This document shows positions 22,309 through 33,299 of a DNA stretch of 55,881 nucleotides, piece by piece. Location of the stretch: assembly GCA_963575745.1 (NCBI GenBank), contig CAUYUJ010020571.1, positions 65,001 to 120,881 on the forward strand, in the 5' to 3' direction. Position numbers and translations under genes: made by a program. This DNA is from Prorocentrum cordatum. Lineage: Eukaryota; Sar; Dinophyceae; Prorocentrales; Prorocentraceae. Within the stretch, counting starts at the first letter, position 1. Every line of letters begins with the position of its first letter. The notes beneath the pieces are model-generated. The model saw nothing but the letters and a program-made list of their open reading frames with translations. It did not search any database and was not told where the DNA came from.

Positions 22309-22349
22309 CTAGAACCTGAGCGCGCGCGAAGCGCGCGCGATGGTTCTAG
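22309..22349. repeat. GC hairpin element, copy 2
   Basis: CTAGAACC and GGTTCTAG are the outer arms; GCGCGCGCG-AAG-CGCGCGC is the inner stem-loop. A (TA)n(CA)n run follows directly. Confidence 0.9.
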
Positions 22350-22374
22350 TATATATATATACACACACACATAA

Positions 22375-23105
22375 CGCCGCACCGGGCCCGGGGGCCCCGG
22401 GGCCGCAGCCCCGACCGCAAACGGGGGGACGTCGGGCCCAGCCCGCTCCCCGGCGGGCCCCAGGTCGCCCCCCGGAGCGCCCAGACGGCCGTCCAGGCGG
22501 CTTCAGGCCGCCCACAGCCACCCTGAAGACAACCTCCAGCGGTCTCCGGCGGCTCAAGAGGCGTCTCGAACCGCCCCAGACCGCCCCAGACGCCTCCAAG
22601 ACGCTCGAAGACCCCTCCAAGAGATCCCCCCAGACGGCCCTGGGAAGCAAAAATAGCCCCGCGCCCGTCGTAAAACGTACATGTTTACCATATTCGATGT
22701 TTTGGCGTTCGTACCGTCCTTTACGACCTCCGACTCTCCATAGACCGCCCCAAGACGGCCCACGAAGCCAACAAGAGAGCCCCAAAACGGCCCCAGAGGG
22801 GCCCCGGACAGTCCAAGAGGCGCCCAGGACGGCCCAAACGCGTCCCCGAAGGGCCCGAAGAGGGGCCCAAGAGGGGACACCCAACTGAACCTTCCAGCCC
22901 CCCCGCCCCAGGAGGCCCCCAAGAGGCCCCTAAGAGACTCCCAAGAGGCCCAAAGAGGCCCCCAAGACGCCCGCGGCAGGCCCCCAAGGGCTTCCAGAGG
23001 CCCCCCCAAGAGGCTTCCAAGAGGCACCCCGAGGTTCGCAGGAAGCCCCCAGGAGACCCCCAAGAGGGCCCCAACGGGCTTCTGAGAGGCTTCCCCAGAC
23101 ACCTT
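22375..23105. repeat. CCCAAGAGGCCC-type repeat region
   Basis: Begins GCACCGGGCCCGGGGGCCCC, related to the start of the 621-bp block, then the degenerate short repeat around an AT-richer segment with TAAAACGTACATGTTT. Not considered coding. Confidence 0.7.
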
Positions 23106-23490
23106 CATGTACGTCTACATGTGCCCTCCGGTCCAAAAACCTGAGACCGTTCCTGGGACGCCGCCTGATTGGCACATGTTTTCTTTGTCTCTGTCAATGG
23201 GTGGAGCGGCAGCGACCCTTGTCGCTGGGGCCGGGGGAGCAGGCCCGGGGCCCGAAAATTTGGCGAGAAGGGCTTGCACGAACAGATTTTTAGAGACCAC
23301 CTGCCCGTGGAACTGGCGACGCTGGGTGGCTTCATAGTTTCACAGTGCCTGGCGGCGGCAGCGTCGGCGCTTACTTTTCCTGCCCATGCACCTCTCTCTT
23401 CGGGGCCAGGGCCCGCTGTTGGGGGCGGCCACACAGGTCCCAGGCCGATCAGACAGCCGTCCCGACGGACCAAGACTGCCCCGAGCTGCC
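23106..23490. other. Non-repeat sequence, unassigned
   Basis: Mixed-composition sequence with open frames on both strands but no motif I recognise. Confidence 0.4.
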
Positions 23491-24150
23491 CTGAAGACGG
23501 CTTCCAGAGGTTCCAGACGGCCCAAGAAGGTTCAAACAGCAGCCCGGCGCGTGCTCCGAGAGGCCAAATTTAGATATTTTCCTTTCGTTTTTGACGGATT
23601 TCGGGCTTCCAACGCTCCCAGACGGGTCAAGAGGTTCCCCAGACCGCCGTCAAGGCGGCTCTAGAGGGGAGGCGTCCACGACGATCCAAGACCAATCCAA
23701 GAGGACCCGCAAGAGTGCTCCATCCCCTCAGGAATACTTGCACTTTTTAGTATATTCGTTTTTGTAGTTTTAACGCAGTCGAAGGTCTCCAAAAACGCCC
23801 ACAGACTGCCCATGAGGCTCTCAAGAGTGCCCCTAGACGGCTCAAGAGGGCCCCAAGATGGACCAAGAAAACCCGAAGACGGCCCAAGAGGGCCCCAGGA
23901 TGGAGGGGTAATACGCGCTGCTATTTGGAACCCTCTGCCCAAAAATGACCCCCGAGGCCGCCTATAGGTGCCCAACAGGGCAGGCCGAAAGAGGCCCCTG
24001 GGAGGCCCAAAAGAAAACACAAAGAGGCTCCCAAGAGACCCCAAGAGGACTCCGGGAAACCTCCAGGAGACTCCGAAGAGGCTCCAATTGGGCTCCGAGA
24101 GACTTCGACAGAGACCTGGGCCCCAAGATGCCCCAAGATGGTTGGTAAGC
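23491..24150. repeat. CCCAAGAGG-type repeat region
   Basis: Degenerate short repeat around an AT-rich segment near 23730-23775. No gene is seen. Confidence 0.6.
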
Positions 24151-24269
24151 TATCACAGCGTGAGGAGACAACACGAAAACGGTCTGGGCACGTCCCAGCA
24201 GGACCCGAGACGGCTCAAGAGAAATCCTGTTTCTTCCATATGTCTTTCTGCCTCCTGTTTGTCTTTCCT

Positions 24270-24640
24270 CGTCTCGCCTGCACGTGCTCCGCCAGCCGGC
24301 GTGACAGCGCGTGCATGCCGTTTCAAGGCGGCTTTCTCTCCGTGCTCCCTTACCGCTCCTTCGTCCTGCACATGCTCCGCCCGTTGGCGTGTCAGCGCGT
24401 GCATGTTATAGCACGGCTGTGTTCCTCCTTCGTCCGTCTTTCTTCGATCTTCCTGCAAGTGCTCCACCACCCGGCGTGACAGCGCGTGCATTATGTGTTA
24501 AGGCAGTTTGTTCTCCGTCCTCTGAGTTTCTTCTGCACGTGCTCCGCCAGCTGGCGTGGCAGCGCGTGCATTTTATTTCAGGGCAGTTTTCGTCTCGTCC
24601 TCCGTCATTCCTCGTCCCTCCCGCACATGTTCGGCAAGAC
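24270..24640. repeat. Tandem repeat, unit about 85 bp, about four copies
   Basis: Each unit contains CTGCACGTGCTCCGCC, a GGCGTG(A/G/T)CAGCGCGTGCAT block and a TTTC-rich end. The units begin near 24278, 24365, 24450 and 24535. Confidence 0.8.
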
Positions 24641-24970
24641 AAGCCAAGGACATGTGACGACATCCAAAGACCAGCAAACTACGGCCTCGACATTTCATCA
24701 TAAAGCCAGTCAATGCCCCAAGCCTGTTCAGCGATCTCCTCGACGAACCCACAAGCCAAGACCTGCGCGTCGTGACAACGAAGAGGCAACCCTGGACGGC
24801 GCCATCGGGGCCACAAACACCTGCCCCCCCCCACAAGAGCGCCTGAAAAGCCCAAAAGCCAGGGAGCCCTGCGACATCCCATAACTGGCCCACGACGGAC
24901 ACAACTCCTCTCCGATTGCGAGTCGCCTGGAAACCCCGACCTCCGTTTCATCACAGCGCCATGGGCTGGA
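24641..24970. other. No recognisable feature
   Basis: Non-repeat sequence without a recognisable gene, lying between the 85-bp array and hairpin copy 3. Confidence 0.4.
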
Positions 24971-25010
24971 CTAGAACCTAAGCGCGCGCGAAGCGCGCGC
25001 GTGGTTCTAG
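24971..25010. repeat. GC hairpin element, copy 3
   Basis: CTAGAACCTAAG-GCGCGCG inner stem with AAG loop, closed by GTGGTTCTAG. A (TA)n run of about 85 bp follows (25014-25100). Confidence 0.9.
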
Positions 25011-25059
25011 TCTGTATATCTATATATATATATATATTATATATATATATATATAATAA

Positions 25060-25100
<41 letters not shown>

Positions 25101-25103
<3 letters not shown>

Positions 25104-26908
25104 GGGGGGGCAGGCCCAGGGCCCGAAAACAGCTGCCTCGACCCTCCATGGGGGCACCGAGGCTCATTTTCTTTATTTTTTTACATGTTTTCCGCGTCCT
25201 GGGCCTCGGAGGCCGCCGCCTCCGACCCCCCATGGGAGGACGGGGCGCCTGGGGAGTTCCAAAATAGTCCAGGAGGGCCTCCAGAGGCTCCCAAGACGGC
25301 CCAAGCGGGCCCCGAGTCGCCGAAAGACCGCTCCAGGACGCCCAAGATAGGCCCGAGACGGCCCGAGAGGCCCCCCAAGGCACTCCACGACGCTTCAAGA
25401 CGCCTCTCCACAGCGCTTCAAGAGGCCGAAATCGTCAATTTTACGAATGTTTTCGAACGATTTTGGCCTTCCAGCCTTTTCGGCTGTCCGACGTTCCAAG
25501 ACGGCTCAATACGGCTCAATTGGCCCCCAAGAGCGCCCCAAGACGGCCCGAAGAGGCCCCAGGAGGCCCCCAAGAGGCACCCAGGAGGCCCAGGAGGCCC
25601 AAACGAGGCCTACAGAGGCCACAAAACAGTCCCGAGGAGGCCCCACCACGGTCCCAAAACGGCTACCGAGAAGCTGCGAAATTGCCTTCACGACGTCCCC
25701 GACAGGCCAACCACGAGATCCAAACCAACACCCATGAGGCCTCTGACCCACCACCCAGGGCACGGTGGCGGCAGCAGTGACAGCACTTGTGCACAGCATG
25801 TTCCGGCGGGAGACTTCCGGAACACGCTGCAGGAGGAGGAGGAGGAGGAGGAGGAGGAGGAGGAGGAGGAGGAGGATCAGGAGTAGAGAGAGCTGGATTG
25901 GGAGGAGGAGGAGGAGGAGGGGGACGAGGAGGAGGAAGAGGCCTCCAAGACAACTTCAAGATAACCGAAGAGGCTTCCAAGAGGGCCCTGGGCGGCCCAC
26001 GAGGGCCCCAATGCGGTGCCTGAAGCGCCCAAGACGGCCCGAGAGGGCCCCAAGACGGCCCCAAGAGAGAGGCCCAAGAAGGGAAACACGAACCGATAAT
26101 CCGAGCTTTCTACCCCGAGAGTTTCTCGGGAAGTCCCAAGAGGCCCCCAATCGGATCCAAGAGGCCCCCAAGAAGCTCCCAAGAGGGCCGACGAGGTTCC
26201 AAGAAATCTCCCAAGGTGGCCCCAAGAGGCACAATTCATTGTTTTACGATTGGGCTTTGACGGGTTTTATTTTTTTCTGTCTTTTGGCATCCCGATGCTC
26301 CAAGACGGCCCAAGAGGCTTTCAATACCGCTCCCATATAGAGGAAGAGGCCTCCAAGAGGGCCCCACTACTTCCCGCGAGGGCCCCAAGACGGTGCCTGA
26401 AGCGCCCAAGACGGCCCGAGAGAGCCCCAAGAGCCCCAAGAGAGGCCCAAGACGGGGAATGCGACCCAACAGGAGAGCGTCCCCCCCAAAAGGCCCACAG
26501 GAGGCCGCAAGAGGCCCCCAAGTGGTCTGACGAGGACCCCAAAAGCTTCCCGAGGGCCTAAAAGGCCCTTAGAAGACGCCCAAGAGGTTTTAAAATAGCC
26601 CAAGAGTGCCCTCGATGCGTCAAATCTGCTTCCAGGAGGCCTCCGGGAGGCTTCCGGATTGCCTCAATCTGGCCGCAGGTGGCCTCAAGTCGGGCCTCCA
26701 CGCAGCTAATAGCTAAGACGGCCAATGACGGCTTCATATTGCAGAACCGATGCCCCCAAGGGACCCCCAGGCGCCCCCCCAAAAAACACCCAAGAGGTGT
26801 TTCCAACAGCCAGTTGACGAAGCATGCGGAACACCCCAGAAGCTCCTCAGATGCCGTCGCGCGCCTGTGCTTGATAGCGTTGTCCAAGATCGTCCAGCGT
26901 CCCCCCGG
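25101..26908. repeat. CCCAAGAGG-type repeat region with GAG run
   Basis: A head starting GGCCCGAAAACAGCTGCC recurs at 26963, so it belongs to a dispersed family. The remainder is the degenerate short repeat, with a GAG microsatellite at about 25831-25935. Frames on both strands follow the repeat. Confidence 0.65.
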
Positions 26909-26961
26909 CCTGGGCTAGAACCTGAGCGCGCGCGAAGCGCGCGCGATGGTTCTAGCCCAGG
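26909..26961. repeat. GC hairpin element, copy 4, extended palindrome
   Basis: Outer arms are CCTGGGCTAGAACC (26909-26922) and GGTTCTAGCCCAGG (26948-26961), perfectly complementary over 14 bp, around the CG-repeat stem. Here the palindrome extends past the CTAG common to the other copies. Confidence 0.92.
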
Positions 26962-27270
26962 GGCCCGAAAACAGCTGCCCGACCCTCCATGGGAGTACTG
27001 GGGCTCATTTTCCTTGTGTTTTTTACGGGGTTTCGGCGTCCCGGGCCTCGGAGGCCTCCGCGATGGTCCTGGACATTTTCCAGATCCTCGGCGCGGGCTC
27101 CAAGACCATTCCGCAGAGGGCTCCAACAGGCTCCAGGGTAGCCCAAAGGGGCTCCAAGACGGCTCCAGGAACGACTGCAGGGTCTAATTTTTCTTGTGTT
27201 TTCTGCAAGACGGCTCCAGGAAGACTGCATGTCTTATGAGGATGGCTTCCGCCTCTTGCCACGAGCATCC
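26962..27270. repeat. Dispersed repeat following hairpin 4
   Basis: The first 110 bp resemble 25110-25225. The rest is CCAAGACGGCTCC-like short repeat. No gene is seen. Confidence 0.6.
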
Positions 27271-27274
27271 CATA

Positions 27275-27435
27275 CATGCATACATCAATACATCCGTACA
27301 TCCATACATCCATACATCCATACATCCATACATCCATACATACCATACATACATACATATACATACCTATACATACACATACACATACGCATACACATAC
27401 ATATACACATCCATATACACATACACATGCACATC
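27275..27435. repeat. (ACATCCAT)/(ACATAC) microsatellite
   Basis: Octamer CATACATC changing to CATACACATA-type hexamers, about 160 bp. Confidence 0.95.
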
Positions 27436-28150
27436 CTCCACCCCGTCCTGTTTTCGCCCCAGGTGGCTCCATGAGGGCCCTAGACCTTAGGCCCCTAGAT
27501 CGCCCAAGACGGCCGTCAAGATGGCCCAATATAGCCGAGCATGGCTCAAGTTAACCTCGGACAGGCCATCAATTTCTGGATGGGTTGGAGGCGATATTTT
27601 TTTGGGTCGCGGCTCCAAGGAAAAGCCCAGGGAGCGGTCACAATGTCCGGGGCGCGGTACGATGTGATTTTGCGAACACAGCCGCCACTGTCGGCAGCCA
27701 GTTCGCACCTGCAAGCACGCTCGCAGATGCACATGCACAGAACAAAATGAATTGAATTCGACGAAACGCATCTTAGCGTCGACTGGGGGTACCTGGGCTC
27801 GGGAAGAGTGCGAGGAGTCGCCGAAACGGCGCCAGCTCAAGCAAAGCGACGAAGGGGAAGAGGAGGAGGGTTTCGAAAGCGAGCGACTACCACAGGCTCA
27901 CTGCAGCCACACGAATACGATGGTGCGGCCAAAGAGACCTGCCTCATCAAGGCTCGCTAAGTCTGAGGGGTAACTGAACCTCGTCGAGCGCCATGCAGTA
28001 GAAAAACCACTGGTGTGGGCTCGCGAGGCTGAGCCACCTCCAGCCAAAGCCAGTGCGTGCACATCGTATCCAACTCTCGCAGTTCGGGGGCACAACGATG
28101 CGGGGTACTGACGGGGGCTGGGTGCAGACTGCACTGCCAGGGGGAACGAC
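27436..28150. other. Unassigned sequence
   Basis: An ATG at 27541 opens a 69-codon frame with no recognisable motif. The rest is non-repeat sequence leading into the tandem region. I do not support a gene here. Confidence 0.4.
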
Positions 28151-30065
28151 CACGAACTGCAGAAGGCTGAACCACTCAATGCAGGGCCGCACCCTGTAGA
28201 CGCCAAACGACGTCAATGCAGGGCCGCACCCTGCAGAAGGCTGAACCACTCAATGCGGGGCCGCTCCTTGGCGACGCCAAACCCTCAATGAAGGCCGCTC
28301 CGGGTTTCACCGAAAGTATGGCTGACGGCGGCGCCTGATCCACACCTCCAGCCGGTAGCCAGTGATGCACATAGTCTCCGACTCACGCAGTTCGGGGGCA
28401 CGATGCAAGTACTGACGAAGGCTGGTGGCCGGGGCTGCTCAGAAGAGGCGACCACGCACTGCAGAAGGCTGAACCATTCGATGCAGGGCCGCACACTTGC
28501 TAAAGTGTGGCTGAACCGCGTCGGAGCGCCATCCAGTAGAGAAGACCACTGGTGTGCGTACGCGAGGTTGCGCCACCTCCAGCCGGTAGCCAGTGCATGT
28601 GCAGCGTATCCGACTCACGCAGTTCGGGGGCACAGCGATGCAAAGTACTGACGAGGCTGGTAGCCGGGGCTGCTCGATGGCTGCGCCGAGAAGTCCGACG
28701 CGAACTTGGACCGCAGAAGGCTGAACCACTCGATGCGGGGTCGCACGCATGACCTTATACTTCCTGGGCAGGTGGCGGGGCGGGCGCTCATCAGCGACCG
28801 ATGTAATCTACTCAGCTGATCGGTGGGGGGTGCAGCCGAAAGCCGCAGAGACATTGTGAATGGCTGCGCCGAGAAGTGCGACGCGAACTTGAACCGCAGA
28901 AGGCTGAACCACTCGATGCGGGGTCGCACGCGTGACCCGATGCTTCCTGGGCAGGTGGCAGGGCGGGCGCTCATCGGCGACCGATGCAAGCTTCCTGGCA
29001 GATCGGCGGGGGGCGCAGCCGAAAGCCGCAGAGACATTGTGAATGCCCCCAGCTGATCGGTGGGGGGCGCAGCCGAAAGCCGCAGAGACATGCGAAAGAA
29101 CGAGGAGGAGGAGGAAGAGGAGGAGAAGGAGGAGGAGGGGGCGCCGCCAAGGCCCAGGACGCGTCTGATGCCGGTGGCCGGGGCTGCTCAGAAGAGGCGA
29201 CCACGCACTGCAGGAGGCTGAACCGCTCAATGCAGGGCCGTGCACTTGCTAAGGTGTGGCTGCTCTATGGCTGCGCCGAGACGTGCGCCGCGAACTAGAA
29301 CCGCAGCAGGCTGAACCACTCGATGCGGGAGCGCTCACATGACCCGATACTTCCTGGGCAGGTGTCAGGGCGGGCGCGCGTCAGCGACCGATGCAATCTT
29401 CCCAGCTGATCGGTGGGGGGCGCAGCCGACAGCCGCAGAGGCGGCTGCGCCGAGAAGTGCGACACGAACTTGAACCGCAGAAGGCTGAACCACTCGATGC
29501 GGGGTCGCACGCGTGACCCGATGCTTTCTGGGCAGGTGGCAGGGCGGGCGCTCATCCGCGACCGATGCGATCTCCCCAGCAGATCGGTGGGGGGCGCAGC
29601 CGAAAGCCGCAGAGACATTGTGAATGCCCCCAGCTGATCGGCGGGGGGCGCAGCCGAAAGCCGCAGAGACATGCGAAAGAACGAGGAGGAGGGGGGCGCC
29701 GCCAAGGCCCAGGACGCGTCTGATGCTGGTGGCCGGGGCTGCTCAGAAGAGGCGACCACGCACTGCAGGAGGCTGAACCACTCAACGCAGGGCCGCACAC
29801 TTGCTAAGGTGTGGCTGCTCTATGGCTGCGCCGAGAAGTGCGACGCGAACTAGAACTGCAGAAGGCTGAACCATTCGATGCGGGAGCGCTCACATGACCC
29901 GATACTTCCTGGGCAGGTGACAGGGCGGGCGCGCATCAGCGACCGATGCAATCTTCCCAGCTGATCGGTGGGGGGCGCAGCCGATAGCCGCAGAGACACT
30001 GTGAATGCACCCGGCTGACCGGTGGGGGGCGCAGCCGTAAGCCGCAGAGATATTGCGAATGAGTC
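28150..30065. repeat. Degenerate tandem repeat block
   Basis: CAGAAGGCTGAACCACTC, CTTCCTGGGCAGGTG and GGGGCGCAGCCGAAAGCC recur many times. The larger units are near 400-550 bp (for example 28855-29300 and 29440-29870 run parallel). Antisense frames read MSLRLSAAPP repeatedly, a by-product of the repeat. Confidence 0.8.
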
Positions 30066-30214
30066 CACACTTCTGCATGGTGCCACACAGGTGCACGGTG
30101 GGGGGTGGAAGGCTGCAGGGGCATCCCGGCAGTGCGCCGGCACATGTGGACCACGCTGGAAGCCGCTGAACACAAGTACACGGTGGGGGTGGTAAGCTCC
30201 TGGGATGGTTTAAT

Positions 30215-30688
30215 CCATGGAGATGCACGGCACGTCCGACAACAGCACGTCAGAACCAAGAGAGAGAGAAAGTATGAGACCCCTCGCTGATGAGCACGAT
30301 GTACAACGCGTAGTCAACAGAGAAGGTGAATCGCAGAGAAGGGTTCCAGACTACCCACGGTATAGCCACACCCGCAGCACGCAGACAGGGGGGGCAAATA
30401 CTGAGGTCGACGGTATAGCCACACACGCAGTACGTAGACAACAGCCACGATGAGGAAGTAGAAATTCTGGACGAAACAGAAGTCGAGACCCGTCGCAGGG
30501 TGCGCAGGGCAGCAACGGGCCTGCTGCCAGAGGCCATCCTCCTCGCACCTGATCCCCACGAGTGCGATGCCTTATGCAAAGTGTGAGCCAGCAGAGTGCG
30601 TCTGCAAGAGCCCCATCCGTGATTGGACATCCAGGTGACATGGTGGCAGCTGCGCGCCGAGAACATCTGCGCTGCAGGGATGGTAGAT
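30215..30688. repeat. About 473-bp tandem duplication, copy 1
   Basis: Starts GGAGATGCACGGCACGTCCG. It parallels 30689-31165 and is almost identical over its last 270 bp (30410-30680 against 30888-31160). Confidence 0.88.
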
Positions 30689-31165
30689 TCCCTGGAGATG
30701 CACGGCACGTCCGACAACAGCTCGTCAGAACCAAGAGGGAGAAATAATGAGACCCCCAGTCGCGCTGATGAGTACGGTGTGCGACACGTAGTCAACAGAG
30801 AAGGTGGATCTCAAAGTGGAAATCCAGACTGCCCACGATATAGCCACACCCGCAGCACGCAGACAAGGGGGGACAAATACTGAGGTCGACGGTATAGCCA
30901 CACACGCAGTACGTAGACAACAGCCACGATGAGGAAGTAGAAATTCTGGACGAAACAGAAGTCGAGACCCGTCGCAGGGTGCGCAGGGCAGCAACGGGCC
31001 TGCTGCCAGAGGCCATCCTCCTCGCACCTGATCCCCACGAGTGCGATGCCTTATGCAAAGTGTGAGCCAGCAGAGTGCGTCTGCAAGAGCCCCATCCGTG
31101 ATTGGACATCCAGGTGACATGGTAGCACCTGCGCGCCGAGAACATCAGCGCATGGGGGGCGCAGC
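30689..31165. repeat. About 473-bp tandem duplication, copy 2
   Basis: Second copy, with small differences in the first 200 bp. No coding motif is recognised in either copy. Confidence 0.88.
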
Positions 31166-31274
31166 TAACCGCCGCGAGACACACTTTCAGCAGCGCGGCG
31201 ACGGGTCTGCAGCCAGTGGCCGCCCTCCACGCACCAGGCCCCCTCGTGTGCGATCCACGAGCGGGGTAGCGAGG

Positions 31275-32733
31275 CTACTGTGGGGAGACGGCCCACCAAT
31301 GTTTTTTGCGCTCCTTGGGGGCCTGGTGGTTCGGGTGGCCCTTTGCCGCGCGGTGATCACTGTTCACTCCGCCGCCTCGACCCAGGCGCAGCTGCCACGG
31401 CCGAGCCCAGTCGGCGTCGAGGCCCATCGCGTCGCTGAGGACCCGTACGTCGCACTTGTGGCTGCGGAAGGATTCCAGGAAGAGGTGGCAGGTTTGCGGG
31501 TCGTGTCGAAGCGGGTCGAGCGCGCCCTTGCTGCCGGGCACAGACTGCCGCTTGGCGAAGGCGCGCCAGGTGCCAGTGAACATCGGTCCCAGTGTGGCTT
31601 GGAGTCGTCGCATCGCCTCGCCGGGTGTCTCCCCGTGGAGGTCCCACTGGATGTTGTTGATTCTTGTTTTGTACAGCTGTTGTCCCGTGTCGGGGTCTTT
31701 GGACTCTGGCCATTGACGCGGGTCGGGCCTCTGGTGCCGCCGTGTATCCTGGCCGCAAGTCTCCGCCGTGCGGGCCTCGTTGCCCTGGCTGGGGGGCTCG
31801 CGATCTGCTCGCGACAGCTCCAGCTGCGCGCCTGGCAGGGCTTTGCGGGGAAATGCAGGCCGCGCGGTTGGCCGCCAGGCTGGGGTCGGATCGCGTCGGG
31901 CGGCCAGGGCAGACGCAGCCTTGTGGCACGTGGGGAGGGGCCCCTTTCGCTGACGTTCGCCCTCGGGCCTGCGCCCGCCGTCGCTCCCAGGCGCGCCCCG
32001 ACAGCGCAGGACTCTCTCCGGCCTCTGGGGCGCCACTGGCTGTGCCGGGCGCGTGCGCGATCGGCGGCGCAGCTTCCATAGCCGGGGCGCAAGCTGCTTT
32101 GCCAGTGGTGCCCTGGGCGCCCGACGAGGGCGCCTGGGGCTCGCCGTCCATGAGAAGCTCGCGGACAGGGGGCGGGGGGCGAATAGGCGCGAAGAGGTTT
32201 TTCTCGACGAGCCAGCGTATGGCTCCGCTGTCCTGCGTCTGGGTGGTTGCTCCGTGGCCCCCCTGCTGGGCGCGCGGCTCTCCCAGAGGATTGCTGACGG
32301 ACTGATTGTCCTGAGGGGGGTGCTCCGCGGCTTCCGCAGCTTCCGCCGTCTCCGCCGTGACTTCCCACTCCTTTCCTCTGGCCTGTTAGTGCTGCTGAAA
32401 GGGGGGGGGGTCGTTAGTGTGAGCTGTGCACTGGTCACTGCAGGCTACCTCCTTTCGATTCCCCGCTGGGACGTCATCGTCTGACCACGACGCGGGGGGT
32501 GGTATCGTGACCTTTGCCTCAACCGCCTCTCGATTCCCCTCTGGGACGTCATCCTCTGTCGACGAAGCGGGGGGTGGCATGCTGCCGCTGCTGCTGCTAT
32601 GTTCCGAGATGTCGTTGTGAGTATCGAGGTCTCTTGGCTGGCACCCCTCCGCGAGGGCGCGCAGGATTGCCGGGAGCTTGGTTAGCATAAGTGTCTTTGA
32701 CAATCCGATTATCGTCGGTCCTTCGATCGGCAT
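31275..32733 (-). pseudogene. Unrecognised minus-strand coding remnant
   Basis: An ATG on the minus strand at 32733 starts MPIEGPTIIGLSKTLML. Two near-repeats follow, PPPASSTEDDVPEGNRE and PPPASWSDDDVPAGNRK. The frame ends just after a run of ten C (plus-strand G at 32401-32410). Protein-like sequence continues in the other minus frames (IRWLVEKNLFAPIRPP, then a Pro/Ala linker) and finishes with a well-formed stretch containing INNIQWDLHGETPGEAMRRL and CDVRVLSDAMGLDADW before the stop at 31275. I do not recognise the family. It could be one gene with homopolymer length errors or a decayed copy. It lies on the same strand as the antenna relic and PPR array upstream of it. Confidence 0.45.
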
Positions 32734-32807
32734 CTGGCTGAGTGAATGGAGAGGAGACCTGCGCCATGGTAAGGGATGGGAGGGAGGGGCATGGCGCGCC
32801 CGCGCCA

Positions 32808-33192
32808 GGCGCCATCGAGTCCGCGCGGGATGTCCGCGACCCCCAGGTCAGCCGAAGGCGACTTGGGCAGCTTGCCAGCGTTGTCAGGCGTGATGTAGCC
32901 CGTGGTCGCCAGCATTCTCACGCGGCCGTTCTTCGGCTCTGCCTGCCACTGGTGAGCGAGGTTCTCCGCGCAGCCATCCGCCGTGCAGCCAGCAGGGCCC
33001 CAAAGGCCCGAGGGGTCCTGAACGCCCAGCTCGCTCTCGAACTTGAAGGCGCGCAGCGGGGATCCAGCGTACAGCGCCCCATCGCCTTGGGCGGAGCCAG
33101 TCCGGCAGTCCTGGAAGAGCATGCCGAGGATCGCCAACCTGGCAAGGCGGCCGTTCGCCACGTCAGCCTCGGGGTCGCTGGACGTCAACTCC
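32808..33192 (-). pseudogene. Chlorophyll a/c antenna polyprotein relic
   Basis: About 128 codons in one open minus frame. The first part, LTSSDPEADVANGRLARL then ILGMLFQDCRTGSAQGD, matches the third helix and end of one light-harvesting unit. FESELGVQDPSGLWGPAG and CTADGCAENLAHQWQ, then EPKNGRVRMLATTGYITP and GVADIPRGLDG, match the start of the next unit through its first helix. Such unit-to-unit linkage is known for peridinin-dinoflagellate antenna (acpPC-type) polyproteins, which are plastid-targeted. Diverged residues (EPKNGR for the usual ELKHGR) and loss of everything beyond helix 1 indicate a fragment. It is not in register with the PPR frame next to it. Confidence 0.75.
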
Positions 33193-33299
33193 GCGAGGGC
33201 GAAGTTGCGCGCAGCTGCCGTAATGTGCGCGGACTGGTCCTCGAGGACAGCGGCCGCAGCGAACGCCTGCTCTTCTCGCGCGCGCTGGTCAGGTTGCCC

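Noticed and set aside
27529-27747. ATG frame of 69 codons preceded by TAGCC...GGCTCAAG resembling a spliced leader
   Set aside because: The spacing between the two matching pieces is one base too long and the 5' part does not match. The frame has no recognisable motif.
28615-30259. Repeated antisense frames reading MSLRLSAAPP
   Set aside because: They arise from the tandem repeat; units differ in length so that frames are not kept between copies.
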